Shown: in pieces, positions 1 to 11,411 of the stretch
Position numbering within the stretch: the stretch's first letter is position 1
How the letters are laid out: every line of letters begins with the position of its first letter
DNA from: Hydnum rufescens UP504
Lineage: Eukaryota > Basidiomycota > Agaricomycetes > Cantharellales > Hydnaceae
Reading direction: 5' to 3'
Assembly (NCBI GenBank): GCA_014904985.1
Contig: MU128933.1
Coordinates: 248,001 to 312,000, forward strand
DNA: 64,000 nucleotides
Made by a program: the position numbers and the translations under genes
Notes under the pieces: model-generated
Database searches by the model: none
Told to the model about the DNA's origin: nothing
Seen by the model: only the letters and a program-made list of their open reading frames with translations

Positions 1-67
1 TCAGCACCTCTACTGCTTCTGTAGGGATTTCGACAGAGGCTTTCGTATCATCACTTCTTGCCGCCAT
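1..67 (-). CDS. possible N-terminus of a gene leaving the window
   Basis: An ATG on the minus strand at 65-67 sits in a good context and opens a frame that stays open to the left edge for about 22 codons (MAARSDDTKASVEIP...). That is too short to identify a product. Its only support is the open frame, the purine at the Kozak position and its position divergent from the VAP gene 650 bp away. It could equally be chance. Confidence 0.3.
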   Translation of the reverse strand, partial: MAARSDDTKASVEIPTEAVEVL

Positions 68-717
68 GGTCACGATCACATGCCCCGCTGTTCGATCTGA
101 ACTCGAGTAAAACTCATTTCAGCTAGAAAAAGCACCTGGGGCTCATACGTTGAGGGATGTCATCAGTAATGCCCTCAACGGCCATATGAAGGCGCACTGA
201 TCTGCTGTATGTTATCGAGGCTGCTTTGGTCATCCACGATCCCTGGGGTAGAGAAAGAGATAGATGGACTGGTAATCGTGATGAAAGGGTGTGGGACAGC
301 GGGCAGGTACTCACCTAGTGTCGTATGGGTGCCCACGGACACAAGCCTCTTCGAAGCAATCAACGCCAAGATCAGACGTTGTCGGCAAGCGTGGGCTTAC
401 TTAGTTCCTTATGTCATGGGGGTGACTTTAGGTCGTTAAACATGCACATTCAGGTGAGGTGTGAGACCTGCGGATCTTGTGGCTGTCTTTTGTGTGGGCA
501 TGCGACTTATTCGTGATGGCTTGAGAGGAACGAATTTCGAGCTTTGGATATATTCTGTCCCATCCTTTGGTGTAAGCTTGTCTCCGATTTCTAATGTAAT
601 CCTCTCTATGTCGCGAACGCGTATAATCCTCTTTGGGCGGCTATCCAATCCATTGGATTCGGCATTGTCCGGTGTTGAGTTCCTCCTATTGTTTCCCCCA
701 CTCACCTTCACCTCGAG
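68..717. other. intergenic, 5' of the VAP gene
   Basis: No recognisable gene. Several open frames of 60-106 codons overlap each other on both strands and none resembles a protein family. The stretch probably holds the promoter and 5' UTR of the VAP gene, and possibly of the divergent fragment at the left edge. Confidence 0.5.
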
Positions 718-2080
718 ATGGCTGCCATCCTCTCACCGTCAAACCAACTTGGCTTTAACAGTTGCGTCTTACAGGTGTTAATTTTTAAGCAGACCTTGAC
801 CTTGCTCGCTCTGCAGGACCACTCACTCGCACTATTACCAAAACTCTTACTGTCACAAATCCACATGCCAACCCCATAGCATTCAAAGTCAAAACCACAG
901 CCCCGAAAGTCAGCCCTATTTTTTTTTGGTCCTTGCACGTGCTTCTAAACATGCAGCCCCCGTTTCCCTCCCCAGCTTTACTGTGTCCGGCCAAATTCTG
1001 GGAGGATCGAAGCCGGTCAGAGCATCGACGTAGCCGGTGCGAAATCTTCCCATGTGTCTGTCAGATCCTTTTCTATTACTTTTCACTGATCTCCCCACCC
1101 TCTTTCATATGCCTTTGTGTGCTAGTTATCCTCCAGGCCATGCGTGATGAGCCCCCTCTAAGCACCAAATGCAAAGACAAGTTCCTTGTACAAACGACGC
1201 TAATAACGGGTGCACGCGAAACGAAGGCCCTCGGTGATCTAGTAAGTGAATCTAGTTGTCCAGGTTTGTGTGTTTCTCTTTCTCACCTCCCTTTAATGTA
1301 GTGGACGGCCAATGACGAAGACGAATCGACAAAGATCCATCAACAAAAGATCAAGGTTGTATATTTGCCACCCGAAGGTCAAGCCATCCCTGAAGATTCC
1401 TTTGAGCATCCGAGTCTTATGACGTCCGAAGGCGACCTCTCCGTGAGTTGTACACGTCGATGTTTGTTAAATGTAGCACGTAGATTGAATGGCACATGTT
1501 CCCTTCTCCCCAGCGTTTCGACACTGTTCGCGAGCACCCCCCAGCGAATGGACATGCGACCGCTCGCGAAGCTCTTAATGGGGGTCTGTCTGTCACCCCC
1601 CCAATGGACCGTCCCGGATCCCCAGGGGAATATCTTATTGCCCAAGAAGAAACTACCACCACGACAGCGATACTTCCTGACCCAGAACCCGTTTCTCCAA
1701 TCACACCAGTAGTGAGGGCCCCTACCCCTACCCCGGCACCTATAGTGGAGCCCGTCGCCACACCAGTTGCGCCCGCTCCTACTACAACCGCCCCCACCTC
1801 GATGCCAGAGGCAGACGACCTTGCCCCGCGATACGCCCAGGCTCTGGCCGAGATCGAACGCCTCCAGAATCTTGTGAATTCACTTCAGTCACAGCCCGTC
1901 GGAGTCAGACGGCGGACGACACGAGTTGTGTCTGAGGATGGTGAAAGCGTGCCAGGCGGGAGTGACGATGGGACGGCTGTCGACTCACTTATCGCGCCAC
2001 AGCAACCCGACGGTGTGCCTGTCCAAGTTGTCGCTGCCATCGCCTTCGCGGTGTTCTTGGCCACATACCTCTTCTTTTGA
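718..2080 (+). CDS. SCS2: VAMP-associated protein (VAP/Scs2), ER tail-anchored MSP-domain protein
   Basis: VAP proteins sit in the ER membrane and bind FFAT motifs of lipid-transfer and tethering proteins at ER contact sites. Six exons fit: 718-760, 817-908, 976-1036, 1126-1241, 1302-1442 and 1514-2080, giving 339 residues. The N-terminal 120 residues are an MSP domain with the hallmarks LSPSNQLGF, PIAFKVKTTAPK, YCVRPNSGRIE and DKFLVQT. A Pro/Thr-rich linker follows, then a predicted coiled coil (ALAEIERLQNLVNSL) and a C-terminal hydrophobic anchor (VVAAIAFAVFLATYLFF) ending at the stop, as expected for a tail-anchored protein. The start ATG is the only one that puts the LSPS motif at residue 5. 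All introns are GT-AG; the first has an unusual GTTGCG donor. Confidence 0.93.
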
Positions 2081-2708
2081 GATTTCCGTAGACCCAATGC
2101 CCCCCACATAGCAATACGGGTGCCCCTCTTCCCATCATCCTCCCAATACGTCCCCTTATTTGTGCAGCATATCAAATGCAGCTTTTGTATCATATGCTGG
2201 TCTTTCTTTGACTCTGGACTCGTTGCACGTACATACCACTCTGCTTTCCTTTATTCTTGGCTATCCTCTGCCCCCATTTTCGCGCTGGACGGGCGCCTCA
2301 ATGAGTACTCTTGAATGGTCTACTGCTTCCACTTCATTGGTTATATTTCTTGCTCGCTCGACACATGGCCAGTCGACGCAACCTGGTGAATAATATTGGG
2401 CTAATAATAATTATTCCTGGTTCTATATTGGACGGCTGGAAGAAGTGCCACCGAAAACAGAACTCTGGAAACATCACTCATCATCGGCGAAACCACGATA
2501 CCGACGCGCACAGTTGCTCAGACATTACATTAACATATGCTGCATTCGATACGCCCGTTAGAATAGGCGTGGGGTGGCGCTATGGAGTTGTGAAATATGC
2601 GGTATCCTTAAGCACCCACCGTCCGCACCGGCTACTGCGTCTCGGCACATGAATATTGCTGTACAATAGGGCAATAAGTAAGCACCGTCTGGGAGGTCCC
2701 GTTTGCAC
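2081..2708. other. convergent intergenic region between SCS2 and POL12
   Basis: This holds the 3' ends of two convergent genes. Short open frames exist on both strands but none has family resemblance or plausible splice structure. I see no RNA gene or repeat. Confidence 0.5.
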
Positions 2709-5054
2709 TCAGTCGTCCATCTTGACGATCTCGACAGTGGCCAAGTTTGCCAAATTGGCATTCTCAAGTGACCGCAAGCTCGAAACCGACGGAAGAGATA
2801 TCTTCGCATAGGTTTGGAAATCCTGACCTCGCGTGGCGAAGCCTGGGTTGACGACGAGTGTGCAGTCGACAGCCTGCATCAGCCCAACAAAATCATTACT
2901 ACAGATGGCACTAAAGAACCACAAGTGTCCAAGACATACACGATGGAAGTGTTTCAATCGACTGGGCAATATCAAGACGTCTGGGGCTGTGCCTTCGAGA
3001 CCATCCCGATCCCCGTCACCTTGGCCTAATCGAAGTAGATATGAATGGGTGATGTCCAGATTGACACTTGACGATAGTTGGTGGGGAACAGGGAACAAAG
3101 GGTAGAAGCTACGCGTAATTCAGTAAAGCCGGTGACGGCGTGAGTGTAACGGATCATGCATACCTTCGTTGTTCCAAAATGTGCCGTGAAAGATGGATCA
3201 TGGCGTCGGCCGCCTGATTCGGAACGGGGGGTGATTGTTTAGTGACCGTAGCAGGGAGAGGAGCTGCAGCCAGGCGTTTATTGATTTGCTGACTGTTAAG
3301 GTGCATTAGAATATCGGTGGAAGAGACTCCGATTGAGACTCCATTGATGCGGAACACCGAGGGATTGGGAAGCGTGACAATGTGCTATGAGATGGGTGGC
3401 AAGATTTCTTTGTCGAGATGTGAATAAGAACACTGGAGGGGGGGTTCGCACCTGAGATAAACCCAGCTGTTCTTTGTCAAACGCGCTTTGTGGCACGGCG
3501 ACGTGGTCATGAACAATGTCGCGGACACTTGGGACCAGGAAGATTGAGATTCCAGGGACGGCAACAAGAAGTGAATCCAGCTTCGCAGAGATTTGTGATT
3601 GAAACGTCTCTGCCAGTGGCACGCTTATATTCGCGGTTTTAATCAGTTCATTTTGCACATCGAGGAAAGGGCCCAACTGCAGAAATATGTCTGGAGTTTA
3701 GTCACAATACTGGACCTGAGAAGACAATCGCAGTCACCAGAATGAGAACGCTAGGCTGGTGCTTCTCCACTTGCTGAAGAAGTTTTGCTAGTGGCTGGAA
3801 TTCGAGATCACGATCAAAAGAAAAGGGGCCGCAGGCTACAATGAGGTCCGTTGGATCATCGCTTTCGAGAGCCGCACCCGGTGGGGGGATTTCACGAGAA
3901 GGTGCAAGTAATCGAGGCAGCTAGCTCCACACATAAGTCTCAACAGATTGCATCATTGCATGTGAGATAAATTCTCTTACCGACCAGACTTCTGATGCAA
4001 GGAAACGCTTGCGGTCTCCATTCTGCCCCTTCAAAAGAACAATTTGGCCGGGAAACAGCCCCACTGTCGATCTTCCAGTGATATCAGTCCGAAAGGTACA
4101 AGACGGTAGAAAGGATAATGGTACACGTCTTCCAGAACCTAGGATCCGTGATGGCTCAAGAAGAATAGAAGATTCATTCAATTTTTCATCTGAGTCAGAA
4201 CATATTCGCCCAACGACGAGGGTGTCGGCCTAGAATCATGTAATACAATTTAATGACGATCTTCCTTTGGACCATTTGGCCATCCTCGAAAACATAAAAT
4301 TACGCACTTCGGTTCCCGAAGACGGATCCCCGAGGGCTTTAACGCCATAGCGGGATTTCACAAGTTCGGCAAAATCTTCGATGAGATCATCCAATGCTGA
4401 TTAAGTCACAAGGAATTGAGCCTCAGGACCCAGCTGATATGAATCACCATACCTCCTGATCTTTCCGGTATCCTTTCCCGCATATACAAGTCTGATCGTT
4501 GGTAATGTTATACAAAAAGAGCGGAAAATCCTGGGGGCAGCTTGCGTACATTTGTATTCTGTGAGATTTGTTGGTGGAATATATTGTGCTTTTGGTCGGT
4601 GATTGACGATCGTTGGTGTATCAGGAACGCGAACGATCCGAGTTTTCATAGGTTGAGGTGTTCTGAAGGGGCTCGGGGACATCTTTGATGTTCCTCCGAA
4701 TCCACGAAGGACAGATTTAGGGAGTGTCTTGACCTTGGGCATTGCAGGGGTGGAGACAGCAGCCTGCGCGGCGCGTTGCTGGCGAAGATATGCGTGTAAT
4801 TCCTTGGCGCCATCAATCGTAAGGGTTGATATCATCCTGTCTTTCACCGAGCCACTATAAGAGAAGGCCTCCCATTTGTAGAACAAGTCCTCAGGCGAAA
4901 GGTCAAATAGGGTGCACATCTGCAGACCTAGTGAAGTTGTAAGAAAATAATCGCGGTATCGCGGCAAGGCCTCACATTCCCCCATAACATCTTCGCTCTG
5001 CACAGCAGATTGGAAGTGCTCCTCGAGTTCTTTACGCGTCTTGTCCGTTGCCAT
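2709..5054 (-). CDS. POL12: DNA polymerase alpha subunit B (Pol12)
   Basis: Regulatory B subunit of DNA polymerase alpha-primase, which begins Okazaki fragments in the nucleus. Reading from 5054: an N-terminal domain with the diagnostic [17 protein letters not shown] segment, a basic Ser/Thr/Pro linker with several S/T-P sites, an OB-fold region ([20 protein letters not shown]), and a calcineurin-like phosphoesterase domain ([25 protein letters not shown]) ending with [13 protein letters not shown]. In this family the phosphoesterase fold is inactive. Several short introns interrupt it. I start at [14 protein letters not shown] because it matches the usual N-terminus. The frame stays open upstream to another ATG at 5109-5111, which would overlap the divergent neighbour. 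The start codon lies 38 bp from that of ZNG1. Confidence 0.92.
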
Positions 5055-5092
5055 CTGGGGCGTTGTGTGCACCGGGTATCTCCGTTCCACGA
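5055..5092. promoter_or_regulatory. 38-bp divergent promoter core between POL12 and ZNG1
   Basis: Only 38 bp separate the two start codons, so both 5' UTRs and both core promoters must overlap each other or lie inside neighbouring transcribed sequence. No TATA box is visible in it. Confidence 0.6.
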
Positions 5093-6645
5093 ATGGAGGA
5101 CGACGAGGCACCGTAAGCTTGAGCTCCTCTCAGGGGCACTTCGAATCTCTTATTTGCGCTGGCACAGCGATTTACTTCTTCCCGAAGTCTATGTCCCCGA
5201 TAATGAATTTCCCAAAGTACCGTTGACCATTATTACTGGCTTTCTTGGAGCAGGGAAGTCTTCATTGCTCTCGTACGCTCGCCTGGCTTTATATCATCGT
5301 GTACACAATTCTTACTTTTTGTCTAGGCACATACTTACCGCTCGCCATGGCTACAGGGTCGCTGTCATCATGAATGAGGCGGGCTCTTCAGTCTCTCCCA
5401 AGTACACATGCAGGCTTATCAATTCCAAGTAGTTCGCGGACAGTGCAGATATTGAATGTGAATCATTCTCAATATTCAGTCCGACCTAGTCCACAACTGA
5501 TTCCTTATTAGCAAGGACGATTAATGTGACGTCTGCGGATAATCCGGACGCTCTCTCTGAAGAAGTTCTGGAGCTTGCAAATGGGTGTCTTTGCTGTTCT
5601 ATAAAAGACAGTGGTGCTGCTGCGATAGAAAAACTGATGCGCAAGCGAGGAAGATTCGATTACATCTTGCTGGAGACCACTGGCCTTGCCGATCCTGGTC
5701 AGCACGTACGAGACTGTGGCATGACGGTATTCCTAATGGGTTGTAGATGTCCGACAGGCCCCATTGCTAGCATGTTTTGGGAAAACGAGAGTATGAGCGA
5801 CTGTATCTACCTCGATGGCGTCGTTTGTGTCGTCGATGGTGTATTTGGCCTCGAAGTACAATTTCTTGCATCACCTTCTGTAGTGATGACTCATATCCCT
5901 TAGACCATAGGCAATCCGGATCACGACCTGTCTCTTGGTGCCAGGTGAATCGCTTGTATCCACGATCTTGGCCCGAATACTTATTCAATTTAGGCAGATT
6001 GCATCTTCCGATGTGGTCCTCCTCAACAAATGCGATATCGCATCACAATCATCCATCGAATACACAGAGCGTTTGATTCGATCCCTCAATGTTGCAGCCA
6101 CGACGATCAAAACTATAAAAGGGGAAGTCGCCGATCTCAGGGCGATCATCGGTCTCGCTGCGTACGCTTCCGCACCGTTTGTGGAAATTCCCCAATCCAG
6201 CCCTCATGAGCACGGAGAGGACGAAGGACATGTGCATGTGCACGATGATCAATTCGACGGGATATCGTCTCTCGTTATTCCCCTGCCTTCCCTCACTGCA
6301 TCTCAAGGGGTAAAACTGGACCAATGGCTCCAAAGTGTTCTATGGGAAGGTCAATTACCTTGGCATACCTCCCTTGAGCAGCACCGTTCTGTCCTCCCCT
6401 CGTTGATTCCCCCTCTCGAAATCCTTCGATGCAAAGGCATCTACTCGACGAGGAACGAAGAACCCCACGCCCAAAGATCAGGAAACACCTACGTTATCCA
6501 AGGCGTGCGGAACCTGTATGAAATCCGAGCAGTCGGTGACAATGAGTCTCCGAAGGGTCAGGGGAAGTTGGTACTGATCGGTCGGTGGAAGGGACATCCC
6601 GTATCACAGAGTCTTTCTAGCTGGTTGGGCGTGTCGGATATCTGA
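5093..6645 (+). CDS. ZNG1: CobW-domain (G3E) GTPase, ZNG1-type zinc metallochaperone
   Basis: G3E P-loop GTPases of the CobW/ZNG1 branch deliver zinc to client enzymes; eukaryotic ZNG1 serves methionine aminopeptidase 1. Eight exons (5093-5112, 5168-5272, 5327-5378, 5433-5457, 5512-5697, 5758-5855, 5904-5944, 5994-6645) give 392 residues. Visible motifs are Walker A GFLGAGKS, the metal-binding GCLCCS motif, [10 protein letters not shown], the guanine-specificity NKCD, and a His/Asp/Glu-rich loop ([15 protein letters not shown]). The C-terminal CobW domain ends at [10 protein letters not shown]. The start MEDDEAP is chosen because a GTAAGC donor joins it in frame to [11 protein letters not shown]. 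Two oddities: the intron at 5379-5432 appears to be GC-AG, and the following exon is only 25 nt. Confidence 0.9.
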
Positions 6646-7417
6646 ACACTCTCTGCCAGGGACAATAATACATAGTGGCCTTGGCTGATTGACATGCGTT
6701 CTGCCTAGCGTCAAACCTGAAGACTGCCGAGCTGAAGATGACGCTAATGGGAACCTGTTCCACACGCAGTGGCGTTGGCCGTGATAATTGAAGTCAGGGG
6801 TACCAAGCATTTCCACCAATTAAGGCGGTGCAGACTCTACTACCACTACATTTTTCCTTGTGGGGAGTTGCAATTTGAAGTACCATCCTAGTATAGGCGT
6901 ACGTGTATTGAACAATATGAATAGGTTCGGATCAGATGGTCCAAGAGACACAATGAACATGAGAAATTCTGGCTGCATATATATGCGGAAGGAGTCTTGG
7001 TGGGAATTCCGGGTATTATCCAAAAGCTGTATATGGAACAACGGGGTGCTTGGTCTCCCTTTGTCTGCACTCTCATAGCCCCCATAGACAAGCCAAGCGT
7101 CCGTGCCATGGGCCCCGTTTCTCTGAGAAAAGAAATGAGGCAGACTTGCCAGCGACCAACAAAATCATATGCAACCTGCCGAAATAAGTAAGTGTTCCCT
7201 TTTTCGATCGAGTTATACACGTACACCATGGGGACGGTTGATATTATATATAGGGCTTGGTTGTCAGGCACACTCTGGTGCGATGGAGAAGTTGCGAAGC
7301 TTTCCTGTACAGTTAGCTTAGCTCTTTCTACTCTGTTAGACTCTAAGGAGCTTTTATAATATTAACATTCAAAGGACTTGGGGATTCGAATGTTCATGAG
7401 AATCATGACCCCTTTCG

Positions 7418-7475
7418 CACGTGTCCACAACTCTCAAGACGATCATCCAGGAGTTTGATTTTAACAGATCACGTG
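7418..7475. promoter_or_regulatory. pair of CACGTG E-boxes
   Basis: Two perfect CACGTG palindromes at 7418-7423 and 7470-7475, spaced 46 bp, lie 280-335 bp upstream of the oxidoreductase start. CACGTG is the core site of fungal bHLH factors (Cbf1, Pho4 and SREBP-like types). Function here is inferred from position only. Confidence 0.4.
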
Positions 7476-7707
7476 CGCGGAGCGTGGACACTTTTTCCAG
7501 GGTCCTTTGAACTGCAAGGTCGCGCCCGTTGTTGGCGGGAATGGCGGGAGTTGCCCGACACCAAGATCTGAGATCTGGAATAGAATGGTATTCACTCGCA
7601 CGTTTCCACGCAATCTACTCTACACTGCAATCCGCTGAAATATAAGCCATGACCAAGAGTGCGGCATTCCTGCTCCGAATATGCCCGTCTCCTGCGCGCC
7701 GCGGCGA

Positions 7708-7714
7708 TATAAAG
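7708..7714 (+). promoter_or_regulatory. TATA box of the MDR oxidoreductase gene
   Basis: TATAAAG lies 40 bp upstream of the ATG at 7754, in a GC-rich context. It is the clearest TATA box near any start codon in the window and suggests a regulated, short-leader promoter. Confidence 0.5.
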
Positions 7715-7753
7715 AACTTGACTTTGTGCGCGCTCGCCTGATCCTGCTCCAAA

Positions 7754-9055
7754 ATGGTGGCCTCTAATATCCCCGACGTTGCCAAAGTCTACCGGTTGCC
7801 CGCCTGCAAAGACCAGTACACTGATGCTACTGCCCTTCGTGTCCTTGATGAACCGGTGGAGCTTCCCACCAAGGGTCAGGTGCTTGTCAAATTGCACGCC
7901 GCCAGCCTTAATTTCAGGCAAGGAGAGAACGAAATACAGTGTGTTTACACACGACTTAAATGTTCTCATATATATAGAGACTTGGCCATCTCCAGAAAGG
8001 CATTTCCAGGCGATTATCCAGCAGACCTCATTCCCTTGAGTGACGGCGCCGGTGAGATCATAGCAATTGGTGAAGATGTTTCCAGATTTTCTATTGGCGA
8101 TCGGGTTGTCAACAGTACGTTGCCTCTGGAGCTGCCCTTCCCGCATCTCGTAGCTAAATAAAAACACCCAGCATTTTTTGAAAACTGGGTCGAAGGACCA
8201 ACCAAGGCGGGATTTTTCTTACCCCTTCCGCCCAAACGGACCTCTGACAGGGAACGATATAGGTTGAGTATCACGCCAAGGCGCGGGGTGGAACAGTCCA
8301 TGGGGTGCTCGCCCAGTATCGCTTATTCCCCGAGGCCGAACTCGTCTCCATTCCCGAGTATCTATCATTCGAGGAGGCCGCCACCCTTCCTTGTACTGGG
8401 GTCACCGCCTATAATGCTCTGTTCTCCCGATCTCCTCTCACACCAAATTCATCCGTGCTCGTCCTTGGCACTGGCGGCTTCTCAATGACTGCTCTCCAGC
8501 TTGCGAAAGCCGCAGGATCTCGGGTTTATCTCACTAGCTCCAGTGACGAGAAGATCAAGGCCGCCATCGAAAAGTTTGGCGCGGACGGCGGGGTGAATTA
8601 CAGGACGACTCCTCACTGGGCGGCAGATCTCCGGAAACTCACTGATGGTCACGGTGTCGACCACGTTCTCGAGATAGGGGGCGCCGGGACCTTGTTGCAG
8701 TCGATTCAGTCAGCTAGTGCCAATGGAAATGTTTACCTCCTCGGCGCGTCCCTGTCGGCACTGGAATCTCAGCCCGCAGTTACTTCAGTGATAGCCCATG
8801 CGATCTTTGGTGGCACACATGTACGCAACAAGTTTGATTCCCCCGTAACCATTCCCAGGTCTAAACTTGATCATTCAGATCCACGGAATATACGTAGGCT
8901 CTCGTGAAATGCAGGAAGATCTCATCACATTTATGACTGAACACAACATCCATCCTGTCATTGACAAAGTATTTGATTTTGATCATGTAGTGGATGCATT
9001 TGCTTACCAGTCGAACGGCCCCTATATGGGGAAAGTAGTCATTAGCATTCAGTAA
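7754..9055 (+). CDS. zinc-type alcohol dehydrogenase-like protein (MDR family)
   Basis: NAD(P)-dependent medium-chain dehydrogenase/reductase, related to the fungal zinc-type ADH-like group without the structural zinc cysteine cluster; the substrate is unknown. Five exons (7754-7917, 7978-8114, 8172-8206, 8263-8820, 8879-9055) give 356 residues. The N-terminal GroES-like domain has VLVKLHAASLNFRDL and the signature PLSDGAGEIIAIG; the Rossmann part has GTGGFSMTALQLAKAAG and ends FAYQSNGPYMGKVVISIQ. The C-terminal IYVGSREMQEDL segment is typical of this group. The first intron begins GCAAGG after CAG, and the third is best explained as GC-AG as well (8207-8262). The exon at 8172-8206 is 35 nt. 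Upstream lie a TATA box and two CACGTG motifs. Confidence 0.88.
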
Positions 9056-9768
9056 CGGGGTGTGCTGCTGTCAACAGATCCGGCTATTTAAATCGATTGC
9101 AGTCCTCCCACACGTATACAGGACACAGGGCATAGTTTCCGAAAAGCCCCCTGTGATCCTAAGGAACTGTGGCGGGCCGCCGCAGGGAAGACAGACATCC
9201 ATTTTGGAACCGACCCTGCCTCACTAGCACTGATAACAGAAGGGATACCGTGCCGCCGCAGAGTTCCTCTCCTCAAAACCAACCGCACCCAAGAGATCTC
9301 CCTCGTGAGATTTATCAATAGCGGACAGCGGATAGCAATTGAGCCCGAGTGAACCCAAAAACATCGTCCTTGGAGGCCAACTGAATTCGTGCTGTTTCTG
9401 GCTATCTTTGCTATCTCGCGTTTAGTTATCATGTGCAGGGAAATGGGAGGTGTGAAAGAGTTGAAATGAGGGAGTATGATCATACGGCCATGACACTGAG
9501 GGTCGCCGAACATTTGAGCCGCAAGTGGAGTGCATTGTTTACTGACCGCCGTAGGATTATCACCCGCAGCGCGGGATACTGAGCCTTTCTCGTTCTCCTT
9601 TCTCTTCATTTGAGGACCAGCGTCAATTACCTAAGCTGTTTATGCGTACTTGGCCTAATTACACGATACGAGGGTCTAGTTCAAGATTACTAGGATTTGA
9701 ACAGTTCACTAGGCAATGCCTGCTGGCCCTCTGTATCAGATGATATTCAAGAACTATAACTAGTACCA
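9056..9768. other. convergent intergenic region
   Basis: Lies between the 3' ends of the oxidoreductase and GLO3. A minus-strand frame of 173 codons (9088-9609) is the longest here; its protein has no recognisable motif and mixed composition. I see no RNA gene or repeat. Confidence 0.45.
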
Positions 9769-11411
9769 TCAACGATGCTCGCTCATTTGAGCCAGATAGT
9801 CAGAGAGCTTGAGCATACAAGTTGTTTAAGATCTGGAAGCCGGAGAAGATAGAACCAACTGACCTTGAGAGCTCCTGCACGTATAGATTCTGCCGCATTC
9901 TGTACGTCTGGGTTGGCGAGCACCCGGGAGATGGCATCGCGAGTAGCGGCCTCGAGAGCGGAAAGGGACTCGTTCCCAGTGAACGACCCGGAGGAGCCGA
10001 TGTCGTGGTCAGCCTGCTCTTCGCCTTCCTCTCTGCCGAAATACTGATTACTGGAGATGCTGGTAGCACCTTGGAATTGAGCTAGTTTCGTCTTCGCTTC
10101 CGCCTGTGATGCCGGATCGTACGCGTTACGCTCGAAATACATATCGGAAGAAATCCCCTTTTGGTTCCCAAACTTCTCTCGGGCGATCGTTGGGGAGTCG
10201 TCAACCGCACCTCTAAGACGATCAGCCTTGGACGTCGAAGGCGCCGCAGCCGCAGCGTTTGAAGCCCCGAATCCCAGACGTTTGATACCCATTCCCAGTC
10301 GCTCCATGTCCTGCGTATTCCTCTTGCCTTCGTCCTTGTCTACGTTCAAGATGGAAGGGCCATCAACAGCTCCGCTGCGGCCAGACCCTGCAGAAAATTT
10401 GGTGGTAGGTGCAGCAATTGCCCCTGCGTCTTTCCGGATCCGCTCTTCCTGGGCTTCTCGTTGTGCATCATAACCCAATTTTTTGATTCTCTCCTCTTCA
10501 GCTTTAGCTTTGCGCTCGGCCTCTTCAAAGTTGATCGCTGCACCAGCCCGTTTTGCTCCAAGCTTTGCAGTACGAGGTGCGGTAGTGGACGCCACGGTGG
10601 CACCCAGACGCGAGCCTGGTTTGGTAGGGTGGGAAGATACCGTGCCAGAGGAGGATGGAGTAGTACGGAGAGACGCCGATGTGACGGTGCGTATGACGGG
10701 TGGAGCCGTGACATTAGTGGGGGCGAGAGAAGCTCTTGCTGGCTTAGGATTCGACTTGTCCCATGTAGAAAAAAAATCTTCTTCTTCGACCGATGGGGGA
10801 GTGAGAGCGGGTGATGATTGTGGAAGGGCTTCCGACGCTCCTTCCACGAATATGCGATGTGGAAATCTGCAATATGCGTAAATTAAGATTACCCGAACAT
10901 GATACTCATTCCAAGTACCTGGCCGCATCCTCTTTAGCTCGTTTCGCTAATTCATCCTTGTATAAGTCAGCAACGCGCCCAGTGTATTTCTTCTTGGTAT
11001 CCGAATCAGAAAGAAGAGCGGTCCCTCCATGGCGGGTAAAGAAATCAATAGCCGATCCATTTCCTCCGACTTTCATAGTTCGAAGTTGATTGAGCTGCCA
11101 GCTATCTAGGGTGGTGGAGCTGACGAGATCGAGGGATAAGAGTGAGACTGGCAGGTGGGGCGATGAAGGGCGTACCGCACGAAACTTATATGTACACCCA
11201 TATTGCGATGCACGCTAGAACAGTTCAAACATATATATACGCCAAAAGTAACACTCGACCAAGTTGGATTACGAGTATTGCAGTCGAAGCAGGCCTGCAA
11301 AGCTTATGAGATCCTGTTTGCATTCGCTATCAACGGGCCTACCTTGTTGGGCCGCTGTGCCATTAGCACTTTGAATACTTCATCTGTCTCCGCCTTGGTT
11401 GGATCAGCCAT
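9769..11411 (-). CDS. GLO3: ArfGAP of the Glo3 / ARFGAP2-3 type
   Basis: GTPase-activating protein for Arf1, acting on COPI vesicles between Golgi and ER. Five exons (11343-11411, 11176-11294, 10919-11119, 9864-10866, 9769-9807) give 476 residues. Residues 20-60 form the ArfGAP zinc finger, Cys-x2-Cys-x16-Cys-x2-Cys, followed by [15 protein letters not shown] with the Arg finger region. The domain continues [17 protein letters not shown] and FFTRHGG. The central region is Ala/Lys/Ser-rich with coiled-coil potential. The C-terminal part has the Glo3-type [10 protein letters not shown] and SSDMYFERN repeats and ends [15 protein letters not shown]. It is head-to-head with the AMPK beta gene, 76 bp between ATGs. 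Confidence 0.92.

Larger units (their letters stand above)
6646..7753. other. intergenic, upstream of the MDR oxidoreductase
   Basis: About 1.1 kb without a recognisable gene. The longest frame, 127 codons on the minus strand at 6888-7271, has no family resemblance. The last 350 bp look like the promoter of the downstream gene, with two CACGTG palindromes and a TATA box. Confidence 0.5.

Noticed and set aside
436..711. 91-codon open frame on the minus strand just upstream of the VAP start
   Set aside because: It would start 6 bp from the VAP ATG, shows no motif, and overlaps a plus-strand frame of similar length.
6888..7271. 127-codon minus frame
   Set aside because: No family resemblance, Cys/Tyr-rich composition unlike neighbouring genes, and no splice partners.
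9088..9609. 173-codon open frame on the minus strand
   Set aside because: No domain, no family-like motif, mixed composition, and it lies between two convergent 3' ends. Likely chance or UTR; kept as part of the intergenic description.
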